The notes: generated by a model not told the origin, from the sequence alone. 64,000 nucleotides of DNA from Acidobacteriota bacterium (GCA_018268855.1 JAFDVR010000009.1:1-64000); one strand, 5' to 3'. Positions 37,213 through 46,448 are shown, counted from the first letter of the stretch. Numbers and translations: made by a program.

Positions 37213-37872
37213 TTAGGCGGAGCGCATCTGTAGCACTTTGCCGGCGTGGGTTGCTGCTTCGGCAAGCACGCGATGATGAATGGTGAAGAGCGCAAGTTCA
37301 AGCCTGTCCGAAACGCCTGTCTTGTCATAGATAGAGCGAAGATAGTTCTTCACAACTTGCTCTTTGGTGCCGAGATGTATTGCGATCTCTTTATTTTTGC
37401 AACCCTGCACGATAAAAGAGACGATCTGCAATTCGCGCGGCGTGAGACGCTCCCGGACACGCGTGCCCACAGAATCGCCGGGAAGCATGGAGGTGACATT
37501 CGGCCGGTTGACGCAACGATGTCCACGTGCAACTTTGCGGACACAGTCGACCAGCTCGGCACCGCCGACACTGCGCGAAAGTAAACCATCAAGCCGATCG
37601 AGCACGGCTGGAACAATATCTTCGCCGTTTTCAACAATGAGGATGATGCGGTTGTTGTTGGTGGCAGCGACAGCGAGCAGCATTTCGTAATCGGGTTTTA
37701 AGGCAGTGCAGACAAGCGCTACGGCGCCCCGATGCGCGGCAGCAGCCTGCAGCAGACGCTCCGCGTCTATACATTGGGCAACAATCCGCAGATCGTCTTC
37801 CATTGCCAGAACACGTGCGGCGCCTGCGCGGAAGATCGACTGGTTGTCAGCCAGAATAATGCGGTTACTCAC
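37213..37872 (-). CDS. LuxR/NarL-type regulator with a degenerate receiver domain
   Basis: A 219-residue protein with the length and order of a NarL-type response regulator. The C-terminal LuxR helix-turn-helix is intact (LTPRELQIVSFIVQGCKNKEIAIHLG...VKNYLRSIYDKTGVSDRLELALF). The receiver is not: the usual ADDH is ADNQ (residues 8-11), and the phospho-acceptor position after beta-strand 3 is C55 (VALVCTALKPD). It is therefore unlikely to be switched by Asp phosphorylation, and the Cys could be a redox or other sensor. It starts with GTG behind GAGGAG at good spacing. It is divergent from the receiver-flavoprotein/histidine kinase pair, whose expression it may control. Confidence 0.85.
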   Translation of the reverse strand: MSNRIILADNQSIFRAGAARVLAMEDDLRIVAQCIDAERLLQAAAAHRGAVALVCTALKPDYEMLLAVAATNNNRIILIVENGEDIVPAVLDRLDGLLSRSVGGAELVDCVRKVARGHRCVNRPNVTSMLPGDSVGTRVRERLTPRELQIVSFIVQGCKNKEIAIHLGTKEQVVKNYLRSIYDKTGVSDRLELALFTIHHRVLAEAATHAGKVLQMRSA

Positions 37873-38095
37873 AGTAATCTCCTCAATTCTTCTCCGTGTA
37901 TCCGGAGTATGGCAGGTGCTTTCTCTTCCTATATCGGCAGAGTAGGGGGCACCATCACCTCAATATTCGGTCAGCGGATATATCCCGACAACCAACATCG
38001 AGACTACTGGCGGAAATTGAGCGTGGGTAATTGCACCTTTGGGGTAGACGGCTCCCCACTGGTGGTAGGGAATCGTCTGCCGCTACACTGAGGTC

Positions 38096-39736
38096 ATGCC
38101 GAAACCAATCCTGCTGGCAGTAGATGACGATACCAGCGTGCTGGAAGCCGTGGTAGAAGATCTGCGCCGTCAATATGGGGAGCATTACCGTGTGGTGCGT
38201 GCAGCATCAGGTCAGGCGGCTCTGGATACGCTTGTGCAACTCCAGCAGCGCAGTGAGGCGGTCGCGCTGATCCTCAGCGACCAGCGCATGCCCGGCATGA
38301 CAGGCGTGGACCTGTTGCAGCGCTCAATGGACATCTACGGCGAGTGCAAGCGCGTTTTACTGACGGCTTATGCAGATACGGAAGTTGCGATCCGGGCGAT
38401 CAATTCGGCGAAAATCCACTACTACCTGAACAAGCCCTGGGATCCGCCGGAGGAGAAGCTTTATCCGGTCCTCGATGATCTGCTGGAAAACTGGAATGAA
38501 GGTTATGTGCCGCCGTTTTCCGGTGTACAGATTGTGGGCACGCGATGGGGCGCACGCGATCACGCAATCCGTAATTTCCTGGCGCAGAACCGCGTGCAAT
38601 ATCGCTGGATGGACGCCGAAAGCGAGGAGGCACAACCGCTGCTGGAGCGGCACGGCTGCGAAGACCTGAAATTGCCGATCGTGATCTTCGCGGACGGCAG
38701 TTCACTGGTGCAGCCACAGCAGATGGAGCTTGCCCAAAAGCTTGGCATGCGTACACAAGCGGCGGAGGATTTCTACGATCTTGTGGTTATTGGCGCTGGT
38801 CCTGCTGGATTGGCTGCTGGTGTGTATGGCGCCAGTGAAGGGCTAAAAACATTGATTGTGGAAGGTACGGCCCCCGGTGGGCAGGCAGGTTCCAGTTCGC
38901 GGATTGAGAATTATCTTGGATTTCCGGGCGGCGTAAGTGGCGAAGAGTTGGGGAAGCGCGCTTACTTGCAGGCCAGCCGCCTGGGCGCTGAATTTGTCAT
39001 GCAAAAGGCCAAAGGAATCCGAGTCGATGGCGGATATCGCGTCATCCAATTAGCGGATGGCCGCGAGGTGACGTGCAGGGCTGTGCTGATAGCCACAGGC
39101 GTCTCGTGGGTCCGGTTGGATGTACCGGGTGCGGAGAAGTTTGTTGGCTCGGGCGTGTATTACGGTGCGGCGCTCGCTGAAGCTGTGGCGTGCAAGGACG
39201 AAGAGGTCTACATCGTAGGAGGGGCCAACTCGGCCGGGCAGGCGGCGATCCACTTTGCGCGGTACGCCGCAAAGGTGCACATGCTGGTAAGAGGAGCGTC
39301 GTTAACCAAGAGTATGTCGCGCTATCTGATTGATCAGATTGAAGCCACGCCAAACATTATGGTGGAGACGGGCACGGAGATTGTGGAGATGATGGGCAGC
39401 GATCATCTGGAAAGTATTCGGATTCGAAACGCAGCCGGCGAAGAGACGCGGCCGACGTCCAGCGTATTCGTCTTTATTGGCGCTGCGCCCAAGACACAGT
39501 GGCTGCCGCAGGAAATCGCGTGCGACGATCGGGGCTTTGTTCTTGCCGGTAACGATCTGAAACAAAAAGTGCGTACCCTGGGACAGGAACGGGTCCCGTA
39601 TTTATTGGAGACAAGCGTACCGGGTATCTTTGTGGCGGGCGATGTGCGCCATGGCTCGGTGAAGCGCGCAGCGTCTGCCGTGGGTGAAGGCTCTATCGCC
39701 ATTCAATTCGTACATCAATATATGGCGGGCTTCTAA
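38096..39736 (+). CDS. response-regulator receiver fused to a thioredoxin-reductase-like flavoprotein
   Basis: A 546-residue fusion. The receiver at about residues 1-125 is complete: D10-D12, phospho-acceptor D62 in LILSDQRMPG, T90, and K113 in YLNKPW. A short thioredoxin/glutaredoxin-like linker (about 145-225) leads to an FAD domain with GAGPAG at 233-238 and a pyridine-nucleotide site with GGANSAG at 375-381, ending in the FAD motif GIFVAGDVR. True thioredoxin reductase has C-x-x-C just before the second dinucleotide fold; here that place reads GVYYGAALAEAVAC, so the redox disulfide is missing. It is probably an NAD(P)H-dependent flavin oxidoreductase under phosphorelay control. The histidine kinase gene starts 2 bp after its stop. 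Confidence 0.9.
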   Translation: MPKPILLAVDDDTSVLEAVVEDLRRQYGEHYRVVRAASGQAALDTLVQLQQRSEAVALILSDQRMPGMTGVDLLQRSMDIYGECKRVLLTAYADTEVAIRAINSAKIHYYLNKPWDPPEEKLYPVLDDLLENWNEGYVPPFSGVQIVGTRWGARDHAIRNFLAQNRVQYRWMDAESEEAQPLLERHGCEDLKLPIVIFADGSSLVQPQQMELAQKLGMRTQAAEDFYDLVVIGAGPAGLAAGVYGASEGLKTLIVEGTAPGGQAGSSSRIENYLGFPGGVSGEELGKRAYLQASRLGAEFVMQKAKGIRVDGGYRVIQLADGREVTCRAVLIATGVSWVRLDVPGAEKFVGSGVYYGAALAEAVACKDEEVYIVGGANSAGQAAIHFARYAAKVHMLVRGASLTKSMSRYLIDQIEATPNIMVETGTEIVEMMGSDHLESIRIRNAAGEETRPTSSVFVFIGAAPKTQWLPQEIACDDRGFVLAGNDLKQKVRTLGQERVPYLLETSVPGIFVAGDVRHGSVKRAASAVGEGSIAIQFVHQYMAGF

Positions 39737-39738
39737 CA

Positions 39739-41157
39739 ATGAACGGAACTCAGGTGCGGACAGAACCCGGCAAACTCTTTGCGGATGTAAGAGCAATGGA
39801 ACTTTTTGCCGATGTTCCTGAAGAAGAGCTGAAGCGTGTCCTTAGTTTTCCTGAACAGGAATTTGAAGAAGGTGAAATCCTGCTGCACGAGGGAGATATA
39901 GCCGACCGGCTGCTGGTTGTTCTTACGGGGAAGTTCCGTCTCTTTCGCAGCGGAAACACCACAGTTGGAGAACTAACAGAGTTCCACGCCGCATCGCCTA
40001 CTGTAATTGGTGAAGTCGGGCTTCTTACCGAGTTTCGTACCCCGTTCAACGTTGAGGTAGCGCGGCGCACACGTGCCATCGTGGTCCCTAAAGAAGACTT
40101 CTGGTCACTGATGGCAAATTGTCCTGCCTTGCGTTCAACATTGCTGCGTTCGTCGATGACGCGCTTTCAAATGCGTCAGGGAATGAATCTGCGTGAAGAG
40201 AAGCTCGCCTCATTGGGTACGCTCACCGCGGGACTCATGCATGAGCTGAACAATCCCGGAGCCGCCGCCGGGCGTGCTGCGGCGCAGCTTCGCGCCAACA
40301 TCAATCGCATGCACGAACTGGCCCAGTGTCTCTCCAAAGAGGAGCACACACCCGAACAGGGCCGCTGTTTCTGGGAGATGCAGGAGCGCGTTCTACGCCG
40401 CAAAAAGGCCACGTATCAGAGTTCGCTCGATCAGGCCGATGCAGAGGAACGGCTTGCAGAATGGATGGAGTCCAATGGCGTGCGTGAGGCCTGGCGGCTT
40501 GCTCCTACCTTTGCTGCCAGCGGTATTACAGCCAGTGAACTAGAGTGCCTCAAAGCCGAGTTTCATGGTGAAGGCATGAGCGATCCGCTGGCCTGGATGG
40601 AAGCCATGGTGGGCAGCATGCAGATGGTGGAAACCATTGAAGAGAGTGTTCGACGTGTCTCCGATCTGGTAGGAGCAGTCAAGACCTACACGCATGAAGG
40701 CCAGGGGCAAAAGCACACTGTTGATGTAAACGCTAGCATTCACGCCACCCTTGTCATCCTGAAACATAAACTTATGGAGCGTGGTACCTTCCTCTCCAAA
40801 ATCTTCGCTTCAAATCTTCCTGAAATTCCAGCGCGCAAAGCCAGTCTGAATCAGGTCTGGACCAATCTTCTTGATAACGCAATCGATGCGGCCGGTGAAG
40901 GCGGCAAGGTGCAGGTAAAAACCTGGCAGCAGGACGGCGAAGTATTCGTCTCATTCTGCGACGACGGCCCTGGCATTCCGCGAGAGAAGCAGGAGCGCAT
41001 CTTCGATCCCTTCTTTACCACCAAGCCTGCAGGTGTGGGTACAGGCCTTGGTCTTGGCATCGCGTTTCAGATCGTGAAGGAATATGGTGGCGAACTCCGC
41101 TTCAGTTCGCAGCCGGGGCAAACGGAGTTCGTTGTGCACCTGCCCGGCAAAGCGTAG
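39739..41157 (+). CDS. histidine kinase with N-terminal cyclic-nucleotide-binding domain
   Basis: A 472-residue protein without TM segments. Residues about 15-125 form a cNMP-binding domain of the CRP/FNR fold (FEEGEILLHEGDIADRLLVVLTG and VIGEVGLL). Then comes a HisKA-like dimerisation region with H168 in LMHELNNPGAAAGR, a long helical insert, and an HATPase_c domain with NQVWTNLLDNAIDAA, DDGPGIP, FDPFFTTK and GTGLGLGIA. It is directly downstream of the receiver-flavoprotein gene, so it is the obvious kinase for D62 of that protein. The ligand of the cNMP domain is unknown. Confidence 0.92.
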   Translation: MNGTQVRTEPGKLFADVRAMELFADVPEEELKRVLSFPEQEFEEGEILLHEGDIADRLLVVLTGKFRLFRSGNTTVGELTEFHAASPTVIGEVGLLTEFRTPFNVEVARRTRAIVVPKEDFWSLMANCPALRSTLLRSSMTRFQMRQGMNLREEKLASLGTLTAGLMHELNNPGAAAGRAAAQLRANINRMHELAQCLSKEEHTPEQGRCFWEMQERVLRRKKATYQSSLDQADAEERLAEWMESNGVREAWRLAPTFAASGITASELECLKAEFHGEGMSDPLAWMEAMVGSMQMVETIEESVRRVSDLVGAVKTYTHEGQGQKHTVDVNASIHATLVILKHKLMERGTFLSKIFASNLPEIPARKASLNQVWTNLLDNAIDAAGEGGKVQVKTWQQDGEVFVSFCDDGPGIPREKQERIFDPFFTTKPAGVGTGLGLGIAFQIVKEYGGELRFSSQPGQTEFVVHLPGKA

Positions 41158-41184
41158 TTATTCTCCATCCTGAAATAATTCCAA

Positions 41185-41215
41185 TTGACAAACATCGTTG
41201 TTGCGCTGCTAGAAT
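41185..41215 (+). promoter_or_regulatory. probable promoter of the GH39/mutarotase/isomerase operon
   Basis: TTGACA (41185-41190) and TAGAAT (41210-41215) separated by 19 bp, slightly longer than ideal. A GACAAACATCG element at 41187 is echoed by GACAAACGATG at 41227, 40 bp apart, and could be a regulator site; this is only suggestive. Confidence 0.45.
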
Positions 41216-41300
41216 CCGGCGAAAGCGACAAACGATGCGCATGGCTGTCACGCTAAGTCGCGGACGGCCTTTTCTATCGACATAAAGGGAGATGAGACGG

Positions 41301-42839
41301 ATGCATTGGAACACTGCCCGCTGGGCCGCCATCGCACTTGGAGCAACATTCGCATTAGGCGCCACGGCGCAGGAAATCGTTCTCAATCCAACCCCTGACA
41401 TCAAGGTGAACTGGAAGAAGACTGTCATTGTCTCCAAATCCACGCCCACGTTACAGGTGGTGGTAAATCCCATGATTCTGCGCGGATCGAAGATGCATGA
41501 TGGCACCTTCAAGGCGCTCAAGGAGCTTGGCGCAGACTACGTGCGTTACGTGCCGTGGTTGCCGTATCCGCGTCAAGCCGTTGCCGAACTCGATGAGCCG
41601 AAGGATGGCAAGACCTCATGGGACTTCCAGTACATCGATCCCACGCTCGAAGATTTTATGAAGGCCACGGAAGGCCATAGCGTCTGCATCAACTTCAGCA
41701 CTATCCCTGCATGGATGTGGAAGACTAAGACGCCAGTCGTCTATCCGCAAGACCCCAATCAGGTCTTCTGGAAGTACACGCAAGGCAGCGAGATGCGCGA
41801 CCCCACCTATAAGGAAGCGGCTGACTACTTCGCGCGTCTGCTGAGCTGGTATGAAAAGGGCGGCTTCACAGACGAGTACGGCAAGTGGCACGAGAGCGGT
41901 CACCACTACAAGTTTGCATACTGGGAAGTGCTGAACGAGATCGACCTGGAGCACCACTGGAAGCCCGAGGAGTACACCAAGTTCTACGACGCTGTCGTAA
42001 CGGAGATGCACAAGGTCGATCCCGATCTGAAGTTCATGGCCATCTCTCTGGCACACCCTTCCAGCAATCCGGAGATGTTTGAATACTTTCTCAATCCCGC
42101 GAACCACAAGCCGGGCATTCCGATTGACTTCATCACGTACCACTTCTATGCAAATCACACGCCGCATGAAGGTATCAACGAGTGGCAGTACAGCTTCTTC
42201 AATCAGGCTGCTGGTTTCTTAAACACAGTCCGGTATGTCGAAGCAATTCGCAAACGCCTGAATCCAAGTGTGCGTACTGACCTGAACGAACTCGGTGTGA
42301 TTCTGCGTGAAGACACATACGAGAACGCGCATGATGGGAGTAACGGCAAGCCCCGATATGTGGGCAACCCTGAGCCTGAAGGCTACTTCCCGCTGGCCGG
42401 TGCGATGTATGCGCATCTCTTTATCGAGCTCTCGCGCATGGGAATCGATGTGATCGGCGAATCGCAGCTTGTCGGCTATCCATCGCAGTTCCCAAGCGTG
42501 ACTATGATCGACCACACCAACTCCAAACCGAACGCGCGTTATTGGGTCTTGAAGTTGTTGCACGACAACTTCAAGATGGGTGATAAGCTCTTTTCCACCA
42601 GCGGTACAGGCAGTGATATCTCTGCACAGGGATACATCACCACCGAAGGTACAAAGAAGCTGTTACTGGTGAACCGCCGTGGCTTTGCGCAGGAGGCGAA
42701 GGTGCCTGCTGATTTTGCTAATGGCAACGTAAGCTACGTGGCCATCTCAACGGGTGACAATGCCCCGGCCTCAGAAAAATTGCAGGGAACTACCATTCAC
42801 CTGCAACCGTTTGAAACGGCTGTGATTACGGTAAAGTAG
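41301..42839 (+). CDS. exported GH39-like glycoside hydrolase
   Basis: About 512 residues with a signal peptide ending GATAQ. The (beta/alpha)8 hydrolase features fit clan A: the acid/base is the Glu of YWEVLNEIDLEHHW, the second catalytic Glu is probably in DLNELGVI, and FITYHFYANH precedes it. The best match by pattern is GH39 (beta-xylosidase, alpha-L-iduronidase) and related families. The frame opens at 41292, but AAGGGAG (41285-41291) touches that ATG and is correctly spaced for the ATG at 41301. It is first in an operon with a mutarotase and an isomerase, 2 bp before the mutarotase. Confidence 0.8.
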   Translation: MHWNTARWAAIALGATFALGATAQEIVLNPTPDIKVNWKKTVIVSKSTPTLQVVVNPMILRGSKMHDGTFKALKELGADYVRYVPWLPYPRQAVAELDEPKDGKTSWDFQYIDPTLEDFMKATEGHSVCINFSTIPAWMWKTKTPVVYPQDPNQVFWKYTQGSEMRDPTYKEAADYFARLLSWYEKGGFTDEYGKWHESGHHYKFAYWEVLNEIDLEHHWKPEEYTKFYDAVVTEMHKVDPDLKFMAISLAHPSSNPEMFEYFLNPANHKPGIPIDFITYHFYANHTPHEGINEWQYSFFNQAAGFLNTVRYVEAIRKRLNPSVRTDLNELGVILREDTYENAHDGSNGKPRYVGNPEPEGYFPLAGAMYAHLFIELSRMGIDVIGESQLVGYPSQFPSVTMIDHTNSKPNARYWVLKLLHDNFKMGDKLFSTSGTGSDISAQGYITTEGTKKLLLVNRRGFAQEAKVPADFANGNVSYVAISTGDNAPASEKLQGTTIHLQPFETAVITVK

Positions 42840-42841
42840 CC

Positions 42842-43174
42842 ATGCAGCGTGTGGCGTTTCAACTCCGTATCAAGGCCGACATGATCGAGCAGTACGACGA
42901 TCTGCATCGTCATGTCTGGCCGGAGATGATCGAGAGCCTGGAGAAGATGGGTGTACGCGAGTACTCCATCTTCCGCCGCGGACAGGATCTGTTCCTTACG
43001 CTTCGCTGCCCGGATTTCGATGCGCTAATTGAGCAGATGAAACATAGTGACGTTGACCGCCGATGGCAGCGGATGATGGCTTCTTACTGGGAGCCTGTAC
43101 CAGGTCAGCGCGACGATGAACCATTCGCCATGATGAAAGAGGTCTTTTACATGGCAGGGAAGCAAGAGGAGTAG
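42842..43174 (+). CDS. rhaM: L-rhamnose mutarotase family protein
   Basis: Small (110 residues) dimeric alpha/beta-barrel epimerase of the RhaM family, which interconverts the anomers of L-rhamnose and similar deoxyhexoses. Characteristic segments: RVAFQLRIKADMIEQYDDLHRHVWPEM with the catalytic-region His, YSIFRRGQDLFLTL, and a Trp-rich part RRWQRMMASYW followed by EVFYM. It is packed between the GH39-like gene (2 bp) and the isomerase-like gene (ATG follows the TAG directly), so the three are one operon. The true sugar may differ from rhamnose. Confidence 0.82.
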   Translation: MQRVAFQLRIKADMIEQYDDLHRHVWPEMIESLEKMGVREYSIFRRGQDLFLTLRCPDFDALIEQMKHSDVDRRWQRMMASYWEPVPGQRDDEPFAMMKEVFYMAGKQEE

Positions 43175-44611
43175 ATGGAGCAGCAACGCACGTTGAGGAT
43201 CGGCCTGCTCGGCATTGGGCTGGAGGCGTATTGGAGCCAGTTTGCAGGATTGGAGCAGCGCCTCATCGGGTATGTAAGCGAGGTCGAGCAGAAGATTGCA
43301 TCGTCGTCGCGCACGGTGGTGAATTTTGGGCTGGTGGATACACCGGAGAAGTCGATTGAAACCGCGCACGCCTGCCGGCGCGAAGATGTCGATATCCTCC
43401 TGGTTTACATCACTACGTATGCGCTCTCCGCGATTGTGCTGCCGGTCATCCAGCGCGCCAAGGTGCCGGTCTTTCTCCTGAACTTACAGCCGGAAGCAGC
43501 CATCGATTTCGCCAACCTCAACGCGATGGATAATGCCACGGACAAGACAGGCGAGTGGCTCGCATACTGTTCTGCCTGCCCGGTACCCGAGATTGCAAAT
43601 GTCCTGCGCCGTCTCGACGTTCCATTTCAACAGATCACCGGCGTGCTGCACGCCGATAATGACCCATGCTGGAAAGAACTGGATGAGTGGTTGCGTGCGG
43701 CCGAAGCAGTTCATGCCTTGCAGCATGCGCGCCTCGGTTTAATGGGCCACTATTACAGTGGCATGCTCGATATTGCAACTGACCTCACGCAGGTGAGTGG
43801 GCGTTTCGGTACGCACATTGAGATGTTGGAGGTAGATGAGATCTCCGCACGCCGCCGCGAAGTGAGCGAGCAGCAAATCGCAAAGAAGGTGGAAGAGTTC
43901 CGCCGTTTCTTCGAGGTAGGTGATGACTGTTCTACGGAAGAGCTACGCCGCGCGGCCAGCACCGCAGTTGCACTCGATGCCTTTGCGGAAGCAAACAGGT
44001 TTAATGCCTTGGCCTACTACTACAAAGGCTCCGGTGTTTCTGAGAACGAAGATACGATGAGCTCAATCATTCTTGGTACTTCTATGCTCACAGGCCGTCA
44101 TATCCCTGTGGCCGGGGAGTATGAAGTAAAGAATGTCATTGCCATGAAGATCATGGATCTGCTTGGCGCAGGAGGATCGTTCACCGAGTATTACGCGAAC
44201 GATCTGAATGACGATTTGGTCCTCATGGGACACGATGGTCCTGGCCATATCGGCATCGCACAGGGCCGCATTCGCGTACGTCCCCTGCGTGTGTATCACG
44301 GCAAAGTAGGGAAGGGTTTGTCTGTAGAAATGCAGGTGAAGCACGGCCCGGTCACGCTGCTCTCCGTAGTGGAAGATCCGAAGCGTGGCTTCCGTCTGCT
44401 GGTCGCAGAAGGAGAAAGCGTTCCTGGATCCATCATGGAAATCGGCAACACAAACAGCCGATACCGCTTTAGCCTCGGCGCACGCGGTTTTAATGAAGCG
44501 TGGAATGCTGAGGGCCCGGCACACCACTGTGCGATCGGTGTAGGACACATCGCAGGCACGCTCAGAAAAGTAGCCACACTGCTTGGCATGCAGATGACGC
44601 AGATCTGTTAG
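43175..44611 (+). CDS. L-fucose/L-arabinose isomerase family protein
   Basis: A 478-residue protein of the arabinose/fucose isomerase superfamily. It has an N-terminal Rossmann-like domain (LLVYITTYALSAIVLPVIQ), the middle region with GLMGHYYSGMLD, an Mn-site candidate in SMLTGRHIPVAGEYEVKNVIAMKIMDLLG, and a C-terminal domain with MGHDGPGHIGIAQG and a His-rich end (AEGPAHHCAIGVGH). The family turns aldoses into ketoses. With the mutarotase and GH39-like enzyme it should process the sugar released outside. Which sugar cannot be read from the sequence. Confidence 0.8.
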   Translation: MEQQRTLRIGLLGIGLEAYWSQFAGLEQRLIGYVSEVEQKIASSSRTVVNFGLVDTPEKSIETAHACRREDVDILLVYITTYALSAIVLPVIQRAKVPVFLLNLQPEAAIDFANLNAMDNATDKTGEWLAYCSACPVPEIANVLRRLDVPFQQITGVLHADNDPCWKELDEWLRAAEAVHALQHARLGLMGHYYSGMLDIATDLTQVSGRFGTHIEMLEVDEISARRREVSEQQIAKKVEEFRRFFEVGDDCSTEELRRAASTAVALDAFAEANRFNALAYYYKGSGVSENEDTMSSIILGTSMLTGRHIPVAGEYEVKNVIAMKIMDLLGAGGSFTEYYANDLNDDLVLMGHDGPGHIGIAQGRIRVRPLRVYHGKVGKGLSVEMQVKHGPVTLLSVVEDPKRGFRLLVAEGESVPGSIMEIGNTNSRYRFSLGARGFNEAWNAEGPAHHCAIGVGHIAGTLRKVATLLGMQMTQIC

Positions 44612-44665
44612 CACAAACAGAGTTCGTCATTTGGTTTTCTGCAAACGAACATCGTCCTTAAAACA

Positions 44666-44699
44666 AACCCCCGGCGCGCCATAAACGCAACTGGGGGTT
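44666..44699 (-). terminator. possible terminator between the isomerase and sulfatase genes
   Basis: AACCCCC / GGGGGTT stem (7 bp, 20-nt loop), followed on the minus strand by TGTTTTAAGG. It lies 18 bp past the sulfatase stop. Confidence 0.45.
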
Positions 44700-44716
44700 C
44701 AAACTGTAGCTAACAA

Positions 44717-46189
44717 CTAAAAATAGTATTTTTGCGCCGCGATTTTCGGATCGGGTTCGCCATTCGCTACGATGCGTTTGCGCGTCTCCTCCCGAAGCTC
44801 TTTGCATATCTCCTTGTACTCCGGACGACCTACCAGATTGAGCTTCTGATACGGGTCTGCACCCGTGTCATACAGCACATAATCGATATAGTTGGTGCCA
44901 CGCTCGTCTTTATTAGGAGAGGCTGCTGGATCATAGCAGGCGTACGTCCACTGCTTGGTACGGATACCACGAGCAGTCATGGACGCGCTGATCTCGTAAT
45001 AGACGGTATTGTCCCATGCCTTCCTCGCAGCTTTGTCTTTCACCAGTGGAAGAAGTGTTTTGCCCTGCATGGTAGAGGGAACGGCCGTTCCCGTTGCATC
45101 AATTAAGGTCGCTGTCATATCGATAAGAGAAACGAGCTCATCGCAAACTTCAGACTCATCGAATCCGGGTCCTGCAAAGATAAGCGGTACGCGAAGGGCC
45201 GCATCGTGCGGTGTCCGTTTGTACTCGCCCATACGCGTATGGAAGTGGCAACCGTGGTCGGAGAAGAAGACGATGATCGTGTTATCAAGCTGGCCGGTCT
45301 GCTCCAGCTTTTTCACGATGCGGCCTACGCTGTCATCCACTGCCTGCACGCAACCGTAGTAGCCGGGAAGATGGGTCTGCCAGTTGCCGGGAAGATCGCG
45401 AAGATCCTGCGGAACGAATGGATCGTTGTAGGAGTTCTCATACCGTTTCGGTGGAACCATGGCTTCTACATCGCCGGGATGACGAGGATTCTGCTGGTGT
45501 GGCTCCAGGATGGAGAAGAAGCAGAGCCAAGGCTTATCCTGCTTGCGGTCGAGAAACTGCTCGACGCGGCCCGTCATCCAGTCCACGCGATATTCGCCGC
45601 TGAAGTTCAGGTCCTTGCCTTCATTGTCCCAATAGTTTCCGCCATACGGACCGGAGGTGAGTTCCAGAACATTTGCGCCTTCCCAATAATCAAATCCGGC
45701 GCGTGAAGGCCCCGGGGGCACCCAGCCTCTGCCAATCTTCTTGTCCGCACCTTCACCTGAAACGTGCCATTTGCCAATGAAGTTGGTGCTGTATCCAGCA
45801 GTTTTCAGAGTAGTGGCGATTGATGGAATGGAGTGATCCAGCTCCAGACCGAGCTTCCAGACTTTCGTTTTTGTGGCATACATGCCGGTGAGGAACGAGG
45901 CGCGCGAAGGAGAACATAGGGGCTGGTTGCAGCATGCCTTGCGAAAATTGGTTCCGCGAGCCACTAAAGCGTCCAAATTTGGTGTTTTTACGTTCGGATT
46001 TTGCCCATTTGCACCAATGAAATCGGTCCGGAACTGGTCCGAACAGATCATCATGATGTTTGGTTTACGCACTTTAGCAGGTGCGGCAGAAGCTTCACGA
46101 GTAGTCGCACCCGCTGCTGCTATTGCGCCGGAAGCCATAGCGGCGTTGCGCAGAAAATCACGCCGCGAGTTTTTATTGGACTCACTCAT
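44717..46189 (-). CDS. Tat-exported sulfatase
   Basis: Type I sulfatase of 490 residues. The N-terminus is a twin-arginine signal (NSRRDFLRNAAMASGA). The formylglycine motif is C-x-P-x-R in LCSPSRASFLTG, with C92 to be oxidised by a maturase that is not in this window. Metal ligands fit: ICSDQFR at the N-terminus, FFSDHGCHFHTRMGEYKR in the middle. The ATG at 46189 has GGAG 8 nt upstream and is preferred over a TTG at 46195. Convergent with the GH39/mutarotase/isomerase operon. A joint role in breaking down a sulfated polysaccharide is plausible but inferred. Confidence 0.92.
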   Translation of the reverse strand: MSESNKNSRRDFLRNAAMASGAIAAAGATTREASAAPAKVRKPNIMMICSDQFRTDFIGANGQNPNVKTPNLDALVARGTNFRKACCNQPLCSPSRASFLTGMYATKTKVWKLGLELDHSIPSIATTLKTAGYSTNFIGKWHVSGEGADKKIGRGWVPPGPSRAGFDYWEGANVLELTSGPYGGNYWDNEGKDLNFSGEYRVDWMTGRVEQFLDRKQDKPWLCFFSILEPHQQNPRHPGDVEAMVPPKRYENSYNDPFVPQDLRDLPGNWQTHLPGYYGCVQAVDDSVGRIVKKLEQTGQLDNTIIVFFSDHGCHFHTRMGEYKRTPHDAALRVPLIFAGPGFDESEVCDELVSLIDMTATLIDATGTAVPSTMQGKTLLPLVKDKAARKAWDNTVYYEISASMTARGIRTKQWTYACYDPAASPNKDERGTNYIDYVLYDTGADPYQKLNLVGRPEYKEICKELREETRKRIVANGEPDPKIAAQKYYF

Positions 46190-46199
46190 TCTCAAAACT

Positions 46200-46448
46200 C
46201 CATTTTCGACTATTTGTAAGCGCCTTCATCGTAGAGATTGGCGGCTTTTAATGTCAAATTCAGAATCCTTTGAAATACCTGAAGTTGAATTCCTGTGGAT
46301 TTTCTGTGGAAAATATGAAGAAAATGCTATTTTCAAGGCGCAAAAATGTCAAAATTTACCGAAATAGACAGGAAAAATCTACTTATTCACCAAAATGCAA
46401 GAACTTTCTTCCTTATGTGCAGCGTCAAAATACGCCATTAGGCAAATC
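46200..46448. other. A+T-rich intergenic segment
   Basis: About 250 bases with visibly higher A+T than the rest of the window, without a convincing gene. It contains many A-tracts and T-tracts, and a TTGTAAGCG half-site at 46214 resembling half of a LacI-type operator, upstream of the sulfatase. Short open frames here have no Shine-Dalgarno and no family character. Confidence 0.6.

Noticed and set aside
46214..46222. LacI-type half-site TTGTAAGCG upstream of the sulfatase
   Set aside because: Only one half is recognisable; too weak to list as an operator.
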